Of a stretch of 60,990 nucleotides of DNA, positions 49,384 through 57,741 are shown piece after piece. Under the pieces are notes generated by a model. It did not search any database, was not told where the DNA came from, and worked only from the letters and a program-made list of their open reading frames with translations. The position numbers and the translations under genes were made by a program. Source of the stretch: Bacilli bacterium (GTDB lineage: Bacteria; Bacillota_I; Bacilli_A; RF39; UBA660); contig JAEDJT010000004.1 in the NCBI GenBank assembly GCA_016296185.1, forward strand, positions 1 to 60,990. The letters are read 5' to 3'. Each line of letters starts with the position of its first letter. Position 1 is the first letter of the stretch.

Positions 49384-50541
49384 TTATAAGTTTTCTATTT
49401 TTCTTCTTTGTTTATCTAATTTATTTTCAATACTAACTCTTTCTACTATGAATAAAGCTACTAGTATACATAAATTATATGTACCACCATAACTTAAGAA
49501 TGGTAATGGAACTCCTGTTAATGGAATTAAACCTAATACTCCAAGTAAATTTATTAGTATATGTGATAATAAGTATGCAAAGACACCATAAGCTAAAATA
49601 CTATTTCTTATATTGTCTGTTTCTTTTGCTATTCCTAATATTATATATAACATTATAAAGTATAATATTAGAATTACGACTGCTACTATAATACCTAATT
49701 CTTCACATATTATAGGGAATATAAAATCAGTATGAGCTTCTGGTAAATATAAATATTTTTGTGTTGATTTTCCTAATCCTACTCCAAAAATACCACCATT
49801 TTTTATTGCTATATAACCATTACATACTTGGTAACCTGTTTCTTCACTGTATCTTTCACAAGGTCTTTGGAAGTCTAGAATACGTCTCATTTGATATGAT
49901 TGTAATAATTTAGGTTGGAATAGTAATACTACTATTGCACCAACTGCTATCGCTCCTAAACCGATTAATGTTAATTTTCTTTTTTGTTTAGTCGCATATG
50001 GTATTGATGTATAAATCATAAATGTAATAATTCCAATGATTGCAGCACCACCAAGGTCTGGTTGAGCAGCTACTAAGAAAAATATTAATACTACTGGAAT
50101 TAATGGTTTTAATAATTGCCATGCATTTATTTTCTTTTTGCCAGACATTTTGTTGTATGAAACTGCTAAATATATAATTATAAATAATTTACCAAATTCA
50201 GATGGTTGGAAATTAACTGCACCTAGATCGAACCAACTTTGTGCTCCACCACCAGCAACTCCACCAATAAATAGGAATGCTAATAAACAAGCCATACCAT
50301 AAATTAATATTTTACTAAAAAATCTATATTGTTTTGTAGGAATAGCCATTATGATGAATCCTAATATGAATCCACCTATTGTACTAACTAATTGTCTTAT
50401 AACAAAGTGATTTGATGAAACTTGATATCTTAATACAGCAGCTATTGATGATGCTGAAAAGATCATAATTAATCCAAATATTGAAAATATAATCATTATT
50501 ATTAATAAACCGAAATTCATTTTTGAATAATTATTCTTCAT
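49384..50541 (-). CDS. ftsW: SEDS glycosyltransferase, FtsW-like
   Basis: 385 aa with about ten transmembrane helices. 'FSASSIAAVLRYQVSSNHFVI', 'SWFDLGAVNFQPSEFGKL', 'YLPEAHTDFIFPIICEELG' and 'GVPLPFLSYGGTYNLCILVA' are SEDS motifs; PEAHTDFIF is the FtsW form. It polymerises lipid II at the division site together with a class B PBP. ATG at 50541 has AGGAG eight bases upstream; the GTG at 50550 is within that site. FtsW versus RodA is inferred from the motif only. Confidence 0.9.
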   Translation of the reverse strand: MKNNYSKMNFGLLIIMIIFSIFGLIMIFSASSIAAVLRYQVSSNHFVIRQLVSTIGGFILGFIIMAIPTKQYRFFSKILIYGMACLLAFLFIGGVAGGGAQSWFDLGAVNFQPSEFGKLFIIIYLAVSYNKMSGKKKINAWQLLKPLIPVVLIFFLVAAQPDLGGAAIIGIITFMIYTSIPYATKQKRKLTLIGLGAIAVGAIVVLLFQPKLLQSYQMRRILDFQRPCERYSEETGYQVCNGYIAIKNGGIFGVGLGKSTQKYLYLPEAHTDFIFPIICEELGIIVAVVILILYFIMLYIILGIAKETDNIRNSILAYGVFAYLLSHILINLLGVLGLIPLTGVPLPFLSYGGTYNLCILVALFIVERVSIENKLDKQRRKIENL

Positions 50542-50672
50542 GTTTCTCACTCCTATTATAATTTTATCATAAAGATAATAATTACTATTAGAATTTTTAA
50601 TATAAATAATACTTTTGTGTCAAAATTAGACAGTAATTAATAAAATATAATAGATATATAAGGAGGTTTAAT

Positions 50673-50840
50673 ATGTATTATTATGGAAATAATGGTTACT
50701 ATGGTAACTATAATGCTATGCCACAATGTGGCTATGTAGGATATACAAATAATGGTGGTATTGGTGCTGCTATTTGGATTGTATTATTTATTCTATTAGT
50801 TATAATTATTGGTGCTGGTTGGAACTTTAATAATAATTAG
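50673..50840 (+). CDS. YjcZ-like small membrane protein (55 aa)
   Basis: 55 aa. A Tyr/Gly/Asn-rich N-terminus (MYYYGNNGYYGNYNAMPQCG) is followed by one hydrophobic helix 'IWIVLFILLVIIIGAGW'. This layout, with the V-L-F-I-L-L-x-I-x-I-G-A core, is that of the YjcZ family of small sporulation-associated proteins. Perfect AGGAGG five bases before the ATG and a strong terminator directly after: a monocistronic mini-gene. No clear sigmaA promoter; a TATAAT lies at about 50647-50652 without a good -35. Confidence 0.72.
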   Translation: MYYYGNNGYYGNYNAMPQCGYVGYTNNGGIGAAIWIVLFILLVIIIGAGWNFNNN

Positions 50841-50843
50841 TGT

Positions 50844-50875
50844 AAAAAAAAGTCTAAATATAGACTTTTTTGTTT
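50844..50875 (+). terminator. Terminator of YjcZ-like gene
   Basis: AAAAAGTCTA and TAGACTTTTT arms around a four-base loop, then T-rich. Confidence 0.85.
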
Positions 50876-50882
50876 TTAAAAT

Positions 50883-50911
50883 TTGTCTTTTTTACTTATT
50901 TTTGATAAAAT
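50883..50911 (+). promoter_or_regulatory. Promoter of def
   Basis: TTGTCT (50883-50888), 17-base spacer, TAAAAT (50906-50911). Confidence 0.75.
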
Positions 50912-50930
50912 TAACAAGCAGGTGATATAT

Positions 50931-51503
50931 ATGAGCGAAAGAAAACTTCCAAAGAAATTACCTAAAGTGGTAATTTTAGATGAAAAAGATAAACGATTAC
51001 ATCAAAAAAGTACTGATATTGAATTACCATTAGATCAAAAAGAAATTGATAGAATTCATGATTTAATGGATTATTTAGAAATGTCTCAAATTGAAGATAT
51101 TAGAGAAAAATATGATTTAAGAGCTGGTATGGGACTTTCTTATATTCAAATTGGTATTGCAAAAAGGATTTTTGTTATTGTTTATGAATCAGAAGAAGGC
51201 AAATTTGATAGATATGTTGTAATTAATCCTAAAGTTAAAAGTACTTCTGAAGAAATGGTTTATATTGGCGAAGGCGAAGGATGTTTAAGCGTTAATCGTC
51301 CTACATGTGGAATTGTTCCTAGACATGCTAGAATGACTGTTGAAGCTTATGATGAATATGGTAAACCTTATACTATAAGAGTTCGTGAAGAATTAGCTGT
51401 TTGCTTTCAACATGAATTAGATCATTTAGATGGTATTTTATTTACTGATAAGATTGATCCTAAAAATCCATATAAAAATAAGGATATTTATAGAGCAATA
51501 TAA
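50931..51503 (+). CDS. def: Peptide deformylase
   Basis: 190 aa from ATG 50931 (AGGTGA upstream; promoter lies inside the longer frame). Motif 1 'GMGLSYIQIG' (GxGLSxxQ form), motif 2 'EGCLSV' with the metal Cys, motif 3 'QHELDHLDG' with the two metal His and catalytic Glu. Removes the formyl group from nascent proteins. Contains the insertion typical of type 2 (Gram-positive) enzymes. Confidence 0.95.
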   Translation: MSERKLPKKLPKVVILDEKDKRLHQKSTDIELPLDQKEIDRIHDLMDYLEMSQIEDIREKYDLRAGMGLSYIQIGIAKRIFVIVYESEEGKFDRYVVINPKVKSTSEEMVYIGEGEGCLSVNRPTCGIVPRHARMTVEAYDEYGKPYTIRVREELAVCFQHELDHLDGILFTDKIDPKNPYKNKDIYRAI

Positions 51504-51516
51504 TTGCTCTTTTTTA
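51490..51516 (+). terminator. Terminator of def
   Basis: AGAGCAAT and ATTGCTCT arms overlapping the def stop codon, then TTTTT. Confidence 0.8.
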
Positions 51517-51545
51517 TTGCATAAAAAAAGAACTTTTTTAAGTTC

Positions 51546-51992
51546 TTAAATGTTAAAAATTTTTCTTTTATTTAATATAACCATAGCGATTGCTAACAAT
51601 GCAAGTAATACTAATGAAGTTGGTAAGAATGATCCTGTATTTGGATTTCCTTTAATTTCATCTACATTTGCATCACCTTTAACAACATTAACATTTATTG
51701 TATAAGTTTCTGCATCTTTTCCATCTGTTGCTGTAATTGTATATGTATTTGGTCCTTCTGTAGCAGTTTGTTTTCCAGCTCCTGTAACTGTTACACCTTC
51801 GTTTGCTGGAGTTGCAACTATATTAACATAATCAAGTGTTGTAGTTAATGTTAAATTATAAGTACTTTTTGTCATACTTAATGGTTCAATTCCTTCTACT
51901 TCTAGATTAGTTAATAATCCTTTAGCACTAGCAACTATAGGTAATAGTAATACTGCTAACATTACATAAAATATTCTTTTGGTTACTTTCAT
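51546..51992 (-). CDS. Surface protein with cadherin-like beta-sandwich and NPNTG sorting-type signal
   Basis: 148 aa from ATG 51992 (AGAGGTG upstream; the GTG nine bases earlier is inside it). Signal peptide ends VASA. One cadherin-like beta-sandwich repeat ('LLTNLEVEGIEPL', 'YNLTLTTTLDYVNIVATPAN', 'GPNTYTITATDGKDAETYTI'). The C-terminus has NPNTG, a hydrophobic stretch of about 20 and the charged tail NKRK, the layout of a sortase cell-wall sorting signal but with NPNTG instead of LPxTG. No sortase gene is in the window. Monocistronic; terminator hairpin AAGAACTT/AAGTTCTT follows. Confidence 0.78.
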   Translation of the reverse strand: MKVTKRIFYVMLAVLLLPIVASAKGLLTNLEVEGIEPLSMTKSTYNLTLTTTLDYVNIVATPANEGVTVTGAGKQTATEGPNTYTITATDGKDAETYTINVNVVKGDANVDEIKGNPNTGSFLPTSLVLLALLAIAMVILNKRKIFNI

Positions 51993-52045
51993 AATACACA
52001 CCTCTACTCTATATATAATTATAATTTAATTAATAATTTTTGTAA

Positions 52046-52077
52046 ATAAAAAAACTAATACATAGTATTAGTTTTCA
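52046..52077 (-). terminator. Terminator of nusB
   Basis: Minus strand AAAACTAATAC and GTATTAGTTTT arms, then T-rich. The right arm overlaps the nusB 3' end. Confidence 0.8.
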
Positions 52078-52469
52078 TTGTTAATTTTATCTAAAACAGC
52101 ATTAATAATTTTTCTTACGTTATCATCACTGTATTTTTTTGCTAGTTCAATTGCTTCATTGATTGCTACAATATTAGGAGTTTCTTCATCATATAATATT
52201 TCATAAATACCTATTTTTAAAATAGCTGCTCCTGTTTTATCAATTCTATCAATAGTCCAATCTTTCATATGTTTATTTGCTAATTCGTTAATTTCATTTT
52301 CATGAGTAATAACTCCATATACAATATTACGTACGAATTCATTATCTATTTCTAAATTATCTGATATTAAACTTTCAACATTAAAATCTACTTTTTGACT
52401 TTTTAAAATATCAATTTGGTAAAGAATTACCATTGCAGTTTCTCTTAGCTCACTTCTAGTTTTCCCCAT
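52068..52469 (-). CDS. nusB: Transcription antitermination factor NusB
   Basis: 133 aa all-helical NusB. 'RSELRETAMVILYQIDI' at the N-terminus, and C-terminal 'DRIDKTGAAILKIGIYEILY', 'TPNIVAINEAIELAKKYS', 'IINAVLDKI'. With NusE (S10), it binds boxA in rRNA leader RNA. Has its own promoter and AGAGGTG site, so expression need not depend on the mutS operon upstream. Confidence 0.95.
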   Translation of the reverse strand: MGKTRSELRETAMVILYQIDILKSQKVDFNVESLISDNLEIDNEFVRNIVYGVITHENEINELANKHMKDWTIDRIDKTGAAILKIGIYEILYDEETPNIVAINEAIELAKKYSDDNVRKIINAVLDKINNEN

Positions 52470-52489
52470 AGTTATGCACCTCTTTCGAC

Positions 52490-52517
52490 ATTATAACATA
52501 TTATTATTCTATTTCAA
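52490..52517 (-). promoter_or_regulatory. Promoter of nusB
   Basis: Minus strand: TTGAAA (52517-52512), 16-base spacer ending TGT, TATAAT (52495-52490). Combined -35 and extended -10. Confidence 0.8.
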
Positions 52518-52523
52518 AAGTTT

Positions 52524-52769
52524 TTATAACTTTTTCTTTAAAACTTTCCCTATTTCATTCTCTGACATACCTAATTTTTCCATATCATCTACTAATATCT
52601 CATGAAATGATGTGCTATTTTTAGATTTTTTTATAGTTTTCTTTTTTTTATCTTCTTTTTGTAACTTTAAGTTTTGGTTATTAATTGTGGTAGGGTTTAC
52701 TTCTACAACCTTTCTTCCATAATCCTCAATATACATTGATGGGTTTGATTGCGAATTATATATTTTCAT
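52524..52769 (-). CDS. Small basic hypothetical protein (81 aa)
   Basis: 81 aa. A basic, low-complexity centre ('QKEDKKKKTIKKSKNSTS') is followed by a short acidic/helical C-terminus ('DDMEKLGMSENEIGKVLKK') that could be a small helix-turn-helix-like unit. No family recognised. AGGTGA lies a few bases before the ATG. It follows the 172-aa gene by eight bases in the mutS operon. Confidence 0.65.
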   Translation of the reverse strand: MKIYNSQSNPSMYIEDYGRKVVEVNPTTINNQNLKLQKEDKKKKTIKKSKNSTSFHEILVDDMEKLGMSENEIGKVLKKKL

Positions 52770-52777
52770 TTAATCAC

Positions 52778-53296
52778 CTACTCATATATTTTGTCAAATA
52801 ATTCCTTTACTTTGTTTGGTTTAGTAAATTTTATTAAACCTTTTGTTATGTCATAGAATTTATTTAAATGTTCTAATTCTTCTTTTGTATTACAATATTT
52901 ATTCAAATCTTCTTTTTTTATTTTCTTTTTTAAGAAGAATGGTTTTAATAGTTTTTCATTAGGATTATATCCTGGTATTTTAACTTTATACCATGAACCT
53001 ATACCTTCAATTTGCTCATAATGCATATCTTCAATTTCATAATCAGATACATAACGTTCTAATGTTTTTAAGAAGATTAAATCCATTTCCATTATGTCGC
53101 TATTTTTATCTTTTCTGGTATCTAATAATGTTACACTTTTAAAACTACAAGTTTCAATAACTACTATTTCATCTTCTTTTTTAAATACCTTAATTACACA
53201 TCTTTCTTCTTTTTTTATATGATCTTTTAATAATGAAGCATATACATTGAAATGAAGTGTATCAGTTATTCCATAAAAATATTCATCATTATACAT
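52778..53296 (-). CDS. Hypothetical protein in mutS operon (172 aa)
   Basis: 172 aa, soluble, alternating beta strands in the first half ('FYGITDTLHFNVYASLLKDH', 'CVIKVFKKEDEIVVIETCSF') and helical, Lys-rich in the second. Starts one base after the mutS stop, so tightly coupled to it. No family recognised; co-occurrence with mutS hints at but does not prove a repair link. Confidence 0.75.
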   Translation of the reverse strand: MYNDEYFYGITDTLHFNVYASLLKDHIKKEERCVIKVFKKEDEIVVIETCSFKSVTLLDTRKDKNSDIMEMDLIFLKTLERYVSDYEIEDMHYEQIEGIGSWYKVKIPGYNPNEKLLKPFFLKKKIKKEDLNKYCNTKEELEHLNKFYDITKGLIKFTKPNKVKELFDKIYE

Positions 53297-53297
53297 A

Positions 53298-55835
53298 TTA
53301 TTTTTTTGATAACTCCTTTAATTCATATAGTAAATTAATTGCATCCATTGGAGTACATTTTAATGGATCTATTTCTTCTAATCTATCTAGTACTTCATTA
53401 TGTTCTGGTTCTTGGTCAAAATTGAATGCTACTTGTTCGGTATTGCTTATTTTTATATTTTTGTTGCTTGATTCATAACTTGTTAAAATATTTTGAGCTC
53501 TTTCAAGTAGTTCTTTTGGCATTCCTGCAATTTTTGCTACATGAATACCGTAACTTTTATCTATTGCGCCTTCTTTTACTTTATGTAAGAATGTAACATC
53601 TCCATCTTTTTCATAAGCTTCAACGTGAACATTTTTAATACCATTCATATCTTCTAATGCAGTTAATTCATGATAGTGTGTACTAAATAATGTTTTACAT
53701 TTTATTTTTTTATTAACATATTCTAAAATAGCTTGTGCTAAACTTATACCATCATATGTTGCTGTTCCTCTACCTAATTCATCAAATAATATTAATGATT
53801 TATCAGTAGCGTTAGTTATTGCGTTTTTAGCTTCCATCATTTCAACCATAAATGTCGATTCTCCAGAGACTAAATCATCTGAGGCTCCTATACGAGTAAA
53901 TATTTTATCAAATATAGGTAATTTTGCACTCTTTGCAGGTACAAATGATCCTATTTGAGCCATTATTATAATTATTGCTAATTGTCTCATATATGTTGAT
54001 TTACCACTCATATTAGGACCTGTAATTAATAATGTATTTGTTTGTTCATCCATAAAACAATCATTAGATACATATTCTTTATTTGATACTTTTTCTACTA
54101 CTGGATGACGACCTTCTAATATTTCTACTCTATTTTCTTCGATGATAGTCGGTCTTACTAATGATAATTCATCTGCAATAGTAGCTAAACTTATTATTGC
54201 ATCAATTTCAGATAACATTTTTGCATTTGCTTTTAAATTGAATATTTCTTTTTTAATTTCTTCTTTTATTTCCATGAATAAGTTATATTCAATTTCTATA
54301 ATTTTTTCTTCTGCATTTAATACTAATGCTTCTTTTTCTTTTAATAATGGAGATATAAATCTTTCGCAATTAGTTAATGTTTGTCTTCTTTCATATCCAT
54401 ATTCATCTTTTATTTGGTTACATTGACCTTTTGATACTTCTATGTAATAGCCAAATACTTTTGTATATCCTACTTTTAATGTTTTTATTCCAGTACGTTC
54501 TCTTTCTTGTTCTTCTAATGTTGCAATAAATTCTTTTCCACCGGATCTAATTGCTTTTAATTCATCTAATTCTTGATTAAATCCATCTTTAATTAAATAT
54601 CCTTCTTTTAACCCAATTGGAGGTGTTTCATATATGCTATTTTCTAATAAGTTATATAGTTTTGTTTCATCTACTAATTTGTAATTAAAACCTAATTCAT
54701 TTATTTTTTCTTGAATACTTGGTAATACAGCTAAACTTCTTTTTATTTGAAGAACGTCTCTTGCGTTTAAGTTACCACAAATTGTTTTACCACATAAACG
54801 CTCTAAATCATAAACTTCATCTAATTCGTTAGTAATTTGTTCTTTTAAAATAAATTCATTTCTTAATTTATCAATCATATCATAACGTTCATTTATTCTA
54901 TCTTTATTTTTTAATGGATTAGCTAACCAATTTTTTAATGTTCTACTTCCCATTGCTGTTTTTGTTTTATCTAATAACCAAATTAAACTATATGTTCTAT
55001 CTTTTAATCTTAGTGTTTCAAATAATTCTAAGTTTCTTACTGTATGGACATCCATTTCTAGATATTCATTTGTATTAATTATTTCTACATTATTAATATG
55101 ATCTATTTCTTTTAGTTGTCTTACTACTAAGTAATATATTAAATGCTTAATACCTAATACATATCTCATTTCATTTATATTTTTATATAAATATTCGTAT
55201 CTATTTTCTAAATATTCTGTATTAATGCTTACTTCAATACCATATACATTTTTTAATATGTTTGTTAATTCAGTATATGATTCATCAGCAAATATTACTT
55301 CTTTTAAATTTAGATTTAAAATAGCATTTATTAATTTATCTTTGTTATGTTCTACATCCATGATATATAAAGAACCAGTTGAAATATCACTGTAGGTAAT
55401 AGTATAGAATGTAGTAAAATCAAGAATACTTCCTATATAATTATTATCATATTCTTTTAACATTTCGTAATCTACTACTGTTCCTTTTGATATAACTTGA
55501 ACTACTCCTCTTTTTACCATACCTTTTGTATTTTTTGGATCTTCTAATTGTTCACATATAGCAATTTTATATCCTTTAGAAACTAATTTTTCAATATATG
55601 GTTTAACACTATGATATGGAACTCCACACATAGGTATTCTTTCTTCTAGGCCACCGTTTTTACTTGTTAGTGTAAGTTCACATTCACGAGATACTAATAT
55701 TCCATCTTCAAAAAATAATTCATAAAAATCTCCTAAACGATAAAATAATAGTTCTTCTGGATAATTATCTTTAATTTCCATGTATTGTTTCATACCTGGA
55801 CTTAATTGTTCTCTATCTACTTCTAATCTTTTCAT
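53298..55835 (-). CDS. mutS: DNA mismatch repair protein MutS
   Basis: 845 aa. Mismatch-reading Phe-x-Glu in 'LGDFYELFFEDG' (domain I), connector and lever domains, ATPase with Walker A 'GPNMSGKSTYMRQLA', 'SGESTFMVEM', 'LFDELGRGTATYDGIS' and 'FSTHYHEL', and the C-terminal helix-turn-helix ('PMDAINLLYELKEL'). Recognises mispairs and recruits MutL; mutL is not adjacent, unlike the usual mutSL pair. First of four leftward genes ending in nusB. Confidence 0.97.
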   Translation of the reverse strand: MKRLEVDREQLSPGMKQYMEIKDNYPEELLFYRLGDFYELFFEDGILVSRECELTLTSKNGGLEERIPMCGVPYHSVKPYIEKLVSKGYKIAICEQLEDPKNTKGMVKRGVVQVISKGTVVDYEMLKEYDNNYIGSILDFTTFYTITYSDISTGSLYIMDVEHNKDKLINAILNLNLKEVIFADESYTELTNILKNVYGIEVSINTEYLENRYEYLYKNINEMRYVLGIKHLIYYLVVRQLKEIDHINNVEIINTNEYLEMDVHTVRNLELFETLRLKDRTYSLIWLLDKTKTAMGSRTLKNWLANPLKNKDRINERYDMIDKLRNEFILKEQITNELDEVYDLERLCGKTICGNLNARDVLQIKRSLAVLPSIQEKINELGFNYKLVDETKLYNLLENSIYETPPIGLKEGYLIKDGFNQELDELKAIRSGGKEFIATLEEQERERTGIKTLKVGYTKVFGYYIEVSKGQCNQIKDEYGYERRQTLTNCERFISPLLKEKEALVLNAEEKIIEIEYNLFMEIKEEIKKEIFNLKANAKMLSEIDAIISLATIADELSLVRPTIIEENRVEILEGRHPVVEKVSNKEYVSNDCFMDEQTNTLLITGPNMSGKSTYMRQLAIIIIMAQIGSFVPAKSAKLPIFDKIFTRIGASDDLVSGESTFMVEMMEAKNAITNATDKSLILFDELGRGTATYDGISLAQAILEYVNKKIKCKTLFSTHYHELTALEDMNGIKNVHVEAYEKDGDVTFLHKVKEGAIDKSYGIHVAKIAGMPKELLERAQNILTSYESSNKNIKISNTEQVAFNFDQEPEHNEVLDRLEEIDPLKCTPMDAINLLYELKELSKK

Positions 55836-55886
55836 ACTTCATCACGTTAAATATTATAACAAAAAGTGCATAAAAAAAGAAGAATT

Positions 55887-56870
55887 TTAACCTATTTCAT
55901 AAGGTAATTCTTCAGTTCCTTGTCCTTTTATACTATTTGGTTTGATATTTATTACAGGTCTAATATTTAATGTGTCATAAATACTTGTATTTGTAATTAC
56001 ACCATCTTTAATAGCCCATACATTTTCTAATCCATATCCGTTTGATAAGAAGAATGATCCACTTAAATATCCATCAGTAATACCATCAGTTATTAAATAT
56101 GCTTCACGTACATTTAATAATCCAACTTTGCTATTAATGTATGAATATTCTGCAATTAATGTATCTAGTTCTAATCCTTGATAGTTATTTATATCAAAGT
56201 CTTCTTCTACTAAATTATAGTTTTCAAATTTTTGTACCCAATTATTTAATATATCTTTAATATTACTATTTACGTAATCATTATTTGAACCAAATGTAGT
56301 TGCATCTAGTGATTTTTCTGTAATTAATCTATAAGATCCATCACCGTTAATTCTAACTATTCTAAACATTGTATCTCCAAGTTTAATATAGTTATTTTTT
56401 GCATCAGCTTTATAATAATATGATTTACCATTATTATCACTAATTCTATTTAATTGACTGATTTGAATATTTTTAGTTCCATCATTCATAAATGATAATA
56501 TACATTCAGTATCTTCATTTATATTATTACTATATACTCTACTAGTTTCAGGATCATAACTTAATGTTCCTTTTGTACAGTTTATACTTCCAAATGTTGC
56601 ATCATTTTCTATTACTGCACTAAATTCACCAGCAGATACTTTTTTTATATATTGGCTTTGTTGTCCATTAATAATATCTATATTTACTGTATAAAAATTA
56701 TTATCTTCCATACTTAATCCATTAGATATTGTTGTTCCTAATATAGCAACACCAAAACAAGCTAATAATAATGCAGGAATATATGATCCTTTGATTCTAC
56801 TTGTTGAATTTATAGTAATATTTTTATTTTGTATTTTTCTAAGTTCTTCTTCTGGATTAAATTTTTTCAT
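55887..56870 (-). CDS. Membrane-anchored surface protein of DUF6273-like type
   Basis: 327 aa. A cytoplasmic, charged N-terminus (MKKFNPEEELRKIQNKN), a transmembrane helix at about 29-50, then an extracytoplasmic beta-rich domain with 'YIKLGDTMFRIVRINGDGSY' and 'NIRPVINIKPNS'. This 'K-x-G-x-x-W/F-R-I' followed later by 'RPVI/V' pattern is common in secreted repeat proteins of gut Firmicutes. Two Cys ('GSINCTKGT', 'DTECILSF') may pair. Function unknown. Confidence 0.72.
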   Translation of the reverse strand: MKKFNPEEELRKIQNKNITINSTSRIKGSYIPALLLACFGVAILGTTISNGLSMEDNNFYTVNIDIINGQQSQYIKKVSAGEFSAVIENDATFGSINCTKGTLSYDPETSRVYSNNINEDTECILSFMNDGTKNIQISQLNRISDNNGKSYYYKADAKNNYIKLGDTMFRIVRINGDGSYRLITEKSLDATTFGSNNDYVNSNIKDILNNWVQKFENYNLVEEDFDINNYQGLELDTLIAEYSYINSKVGLLNVREAYLITDGITDGYLSGSFFLSNGYGLENVWAIKDGVITNTSIYDTLNIRPVINIKPNSIKGQGTEELPYEIG

Positions 56871-56932
56871 AACAATACCATCCTATCTTTTATAATTATA
56901 AAGTAAATTATAAAAAAAATCAATCAATCAAA

Positions 56933-56959
56933 TAAAAAAAGAACTATAAAGTTCTTTAA
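56933..56959 (-). terminator. Terminator of 26-aa ORF
   Basis: Minus strand AAAGAACTTTATAGTTCTTT hairpin, then T-rich, overlapping the small ORF stop. Confidence 0.75.
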
Positions 56960-57036
56960 GCACTAATTGTAATTATGATAGCTAATAACATTAATATTAT
57001 AATAACGAAATATCTTTGTTTTGTATTTTCTATCAT
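56956..57036 (-). CDS. 26-aa single-helix membrane miniprotein
   Basis: ATG at 57036 with GAGAGG nine bases upstream, TAA at 56958-56956. The product is MIENTKQRYFVIIILMLLAI and six more residues, ITISA-type tail: a short polar N-terminus and one transmembrane helix. A terminator follows at once. It is too small for family assignment, but ribosome site and terminator favour a real gene. Confidence 0.5.
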   Translation of the reverse strand: MIENTKQRYFVIIILMLLAIIITISA

Positions 57037-57123
57037 ATGCTCAATCCTCTCATAAATCTAGATTAAGTATACACTATTATAAATAGTTTTTTCAATAACT
57101 TGGCTATCATTTTGACATATATT

Positions 57124-57741
57124 TTACATGTTTGTTTTTATGCTTTCAACAAACTTTACTGCTCCATTTTTTACCATTGATGGTACACTTGATAAACTAG
57201 GTAATTCTCTTACTGAATTTAATTTATCTACCATAGTAATTATGTACCCTTCTTTATATCTTGGAGGTATTGGTGTTAATGGAAACATATGACATTTAAT
57301 TGTATTTGTTATTTTTTTATTTTCTAAATGTGGAAAATATCTAACATAATTATCTGCTGCAGCTTGTCCATGTACAAAACCATGCATTCTAAATAATGGT
57401 TTCTTTACTTTTAAGTTATTTGTATATCTACCGTTTTCTAATTTAACTAATTCTTCGTTATATAACCATGCATCTGGATAGAAATCGTGTAATAGTCCTG
57501 CTATAGCACATATTCTACTATCTGCATCAAAATATTTACTATAAACAAATGCTTTAAAAGATACTAATATTGAATGATCCCATACAGATAAATTATGATG
57601 ATGATTAAATAGTTTTCTTTTTTGGAATTCATCATTTAATAAGATTTCTTCAACTATCTTGTACCATTCCTCAAAAAAAGGATTTAATACAATTAGTTTA
57701 TCAATATCTTCTATTACGTTTTTATTGTAATAACTATTCAT
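57124..57741 (-). CDS. HD-domain phosphohydrolase
   Basis: 205 aa. Metal-binding residues of the HD superfamily: His in 'LSVWDHSILVSFKAF', His-Asp in 'AIAGLLHDFYPDAW', His residues in 'RMHGFVHGQAAADNY' and 'IKCHMFPLTP', and Asp in 'IITMVDKLNSV'. Likely a nucleotide or nucleic-acid phosphohydrolase of unknown substrate. The sequence is not close to YqeK or to the Rel hydrolase. Eight-base overlap with the YlbL-like gene; GGAGGG five bases before the ATG. Confidence 0.82.
   Translation of the reverse strand: MNSYYNKNVIEDIDKLIVLNPFFEEWYKIVEEILLNDEFQKRKLFNHHHNLSVWDHSILVSFKAFVYSKYFDADSRICAIAGLLHDFYPDAWLYNEELVKLENGRYTNNLKVKKPLFRMHGFVHGQAAADNYVRYFPHLENKKITNTIKCHMFPLTPIPPRYKEGYIITMVDKLNSVRELPSLSSVPSMVKNGAVKFVESIKTNM

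Noticed and set aside
52524..53296. Toxin-antitoxin pair (81 aa and 172 aa genes)
   Set aside because: No toxin or antitoxin family features are seen, and they are embedded in the mutS operon.
57124..57741. YqeK-type diadenosine tetraphosphatase, or the missing alarmone hydrolase for Rel
   Set aside because: Only general HD-superfamily motifs are visible; spacing and flanking sequence do not match YqeK or Rel/SpoT hydrolase domains well enough.
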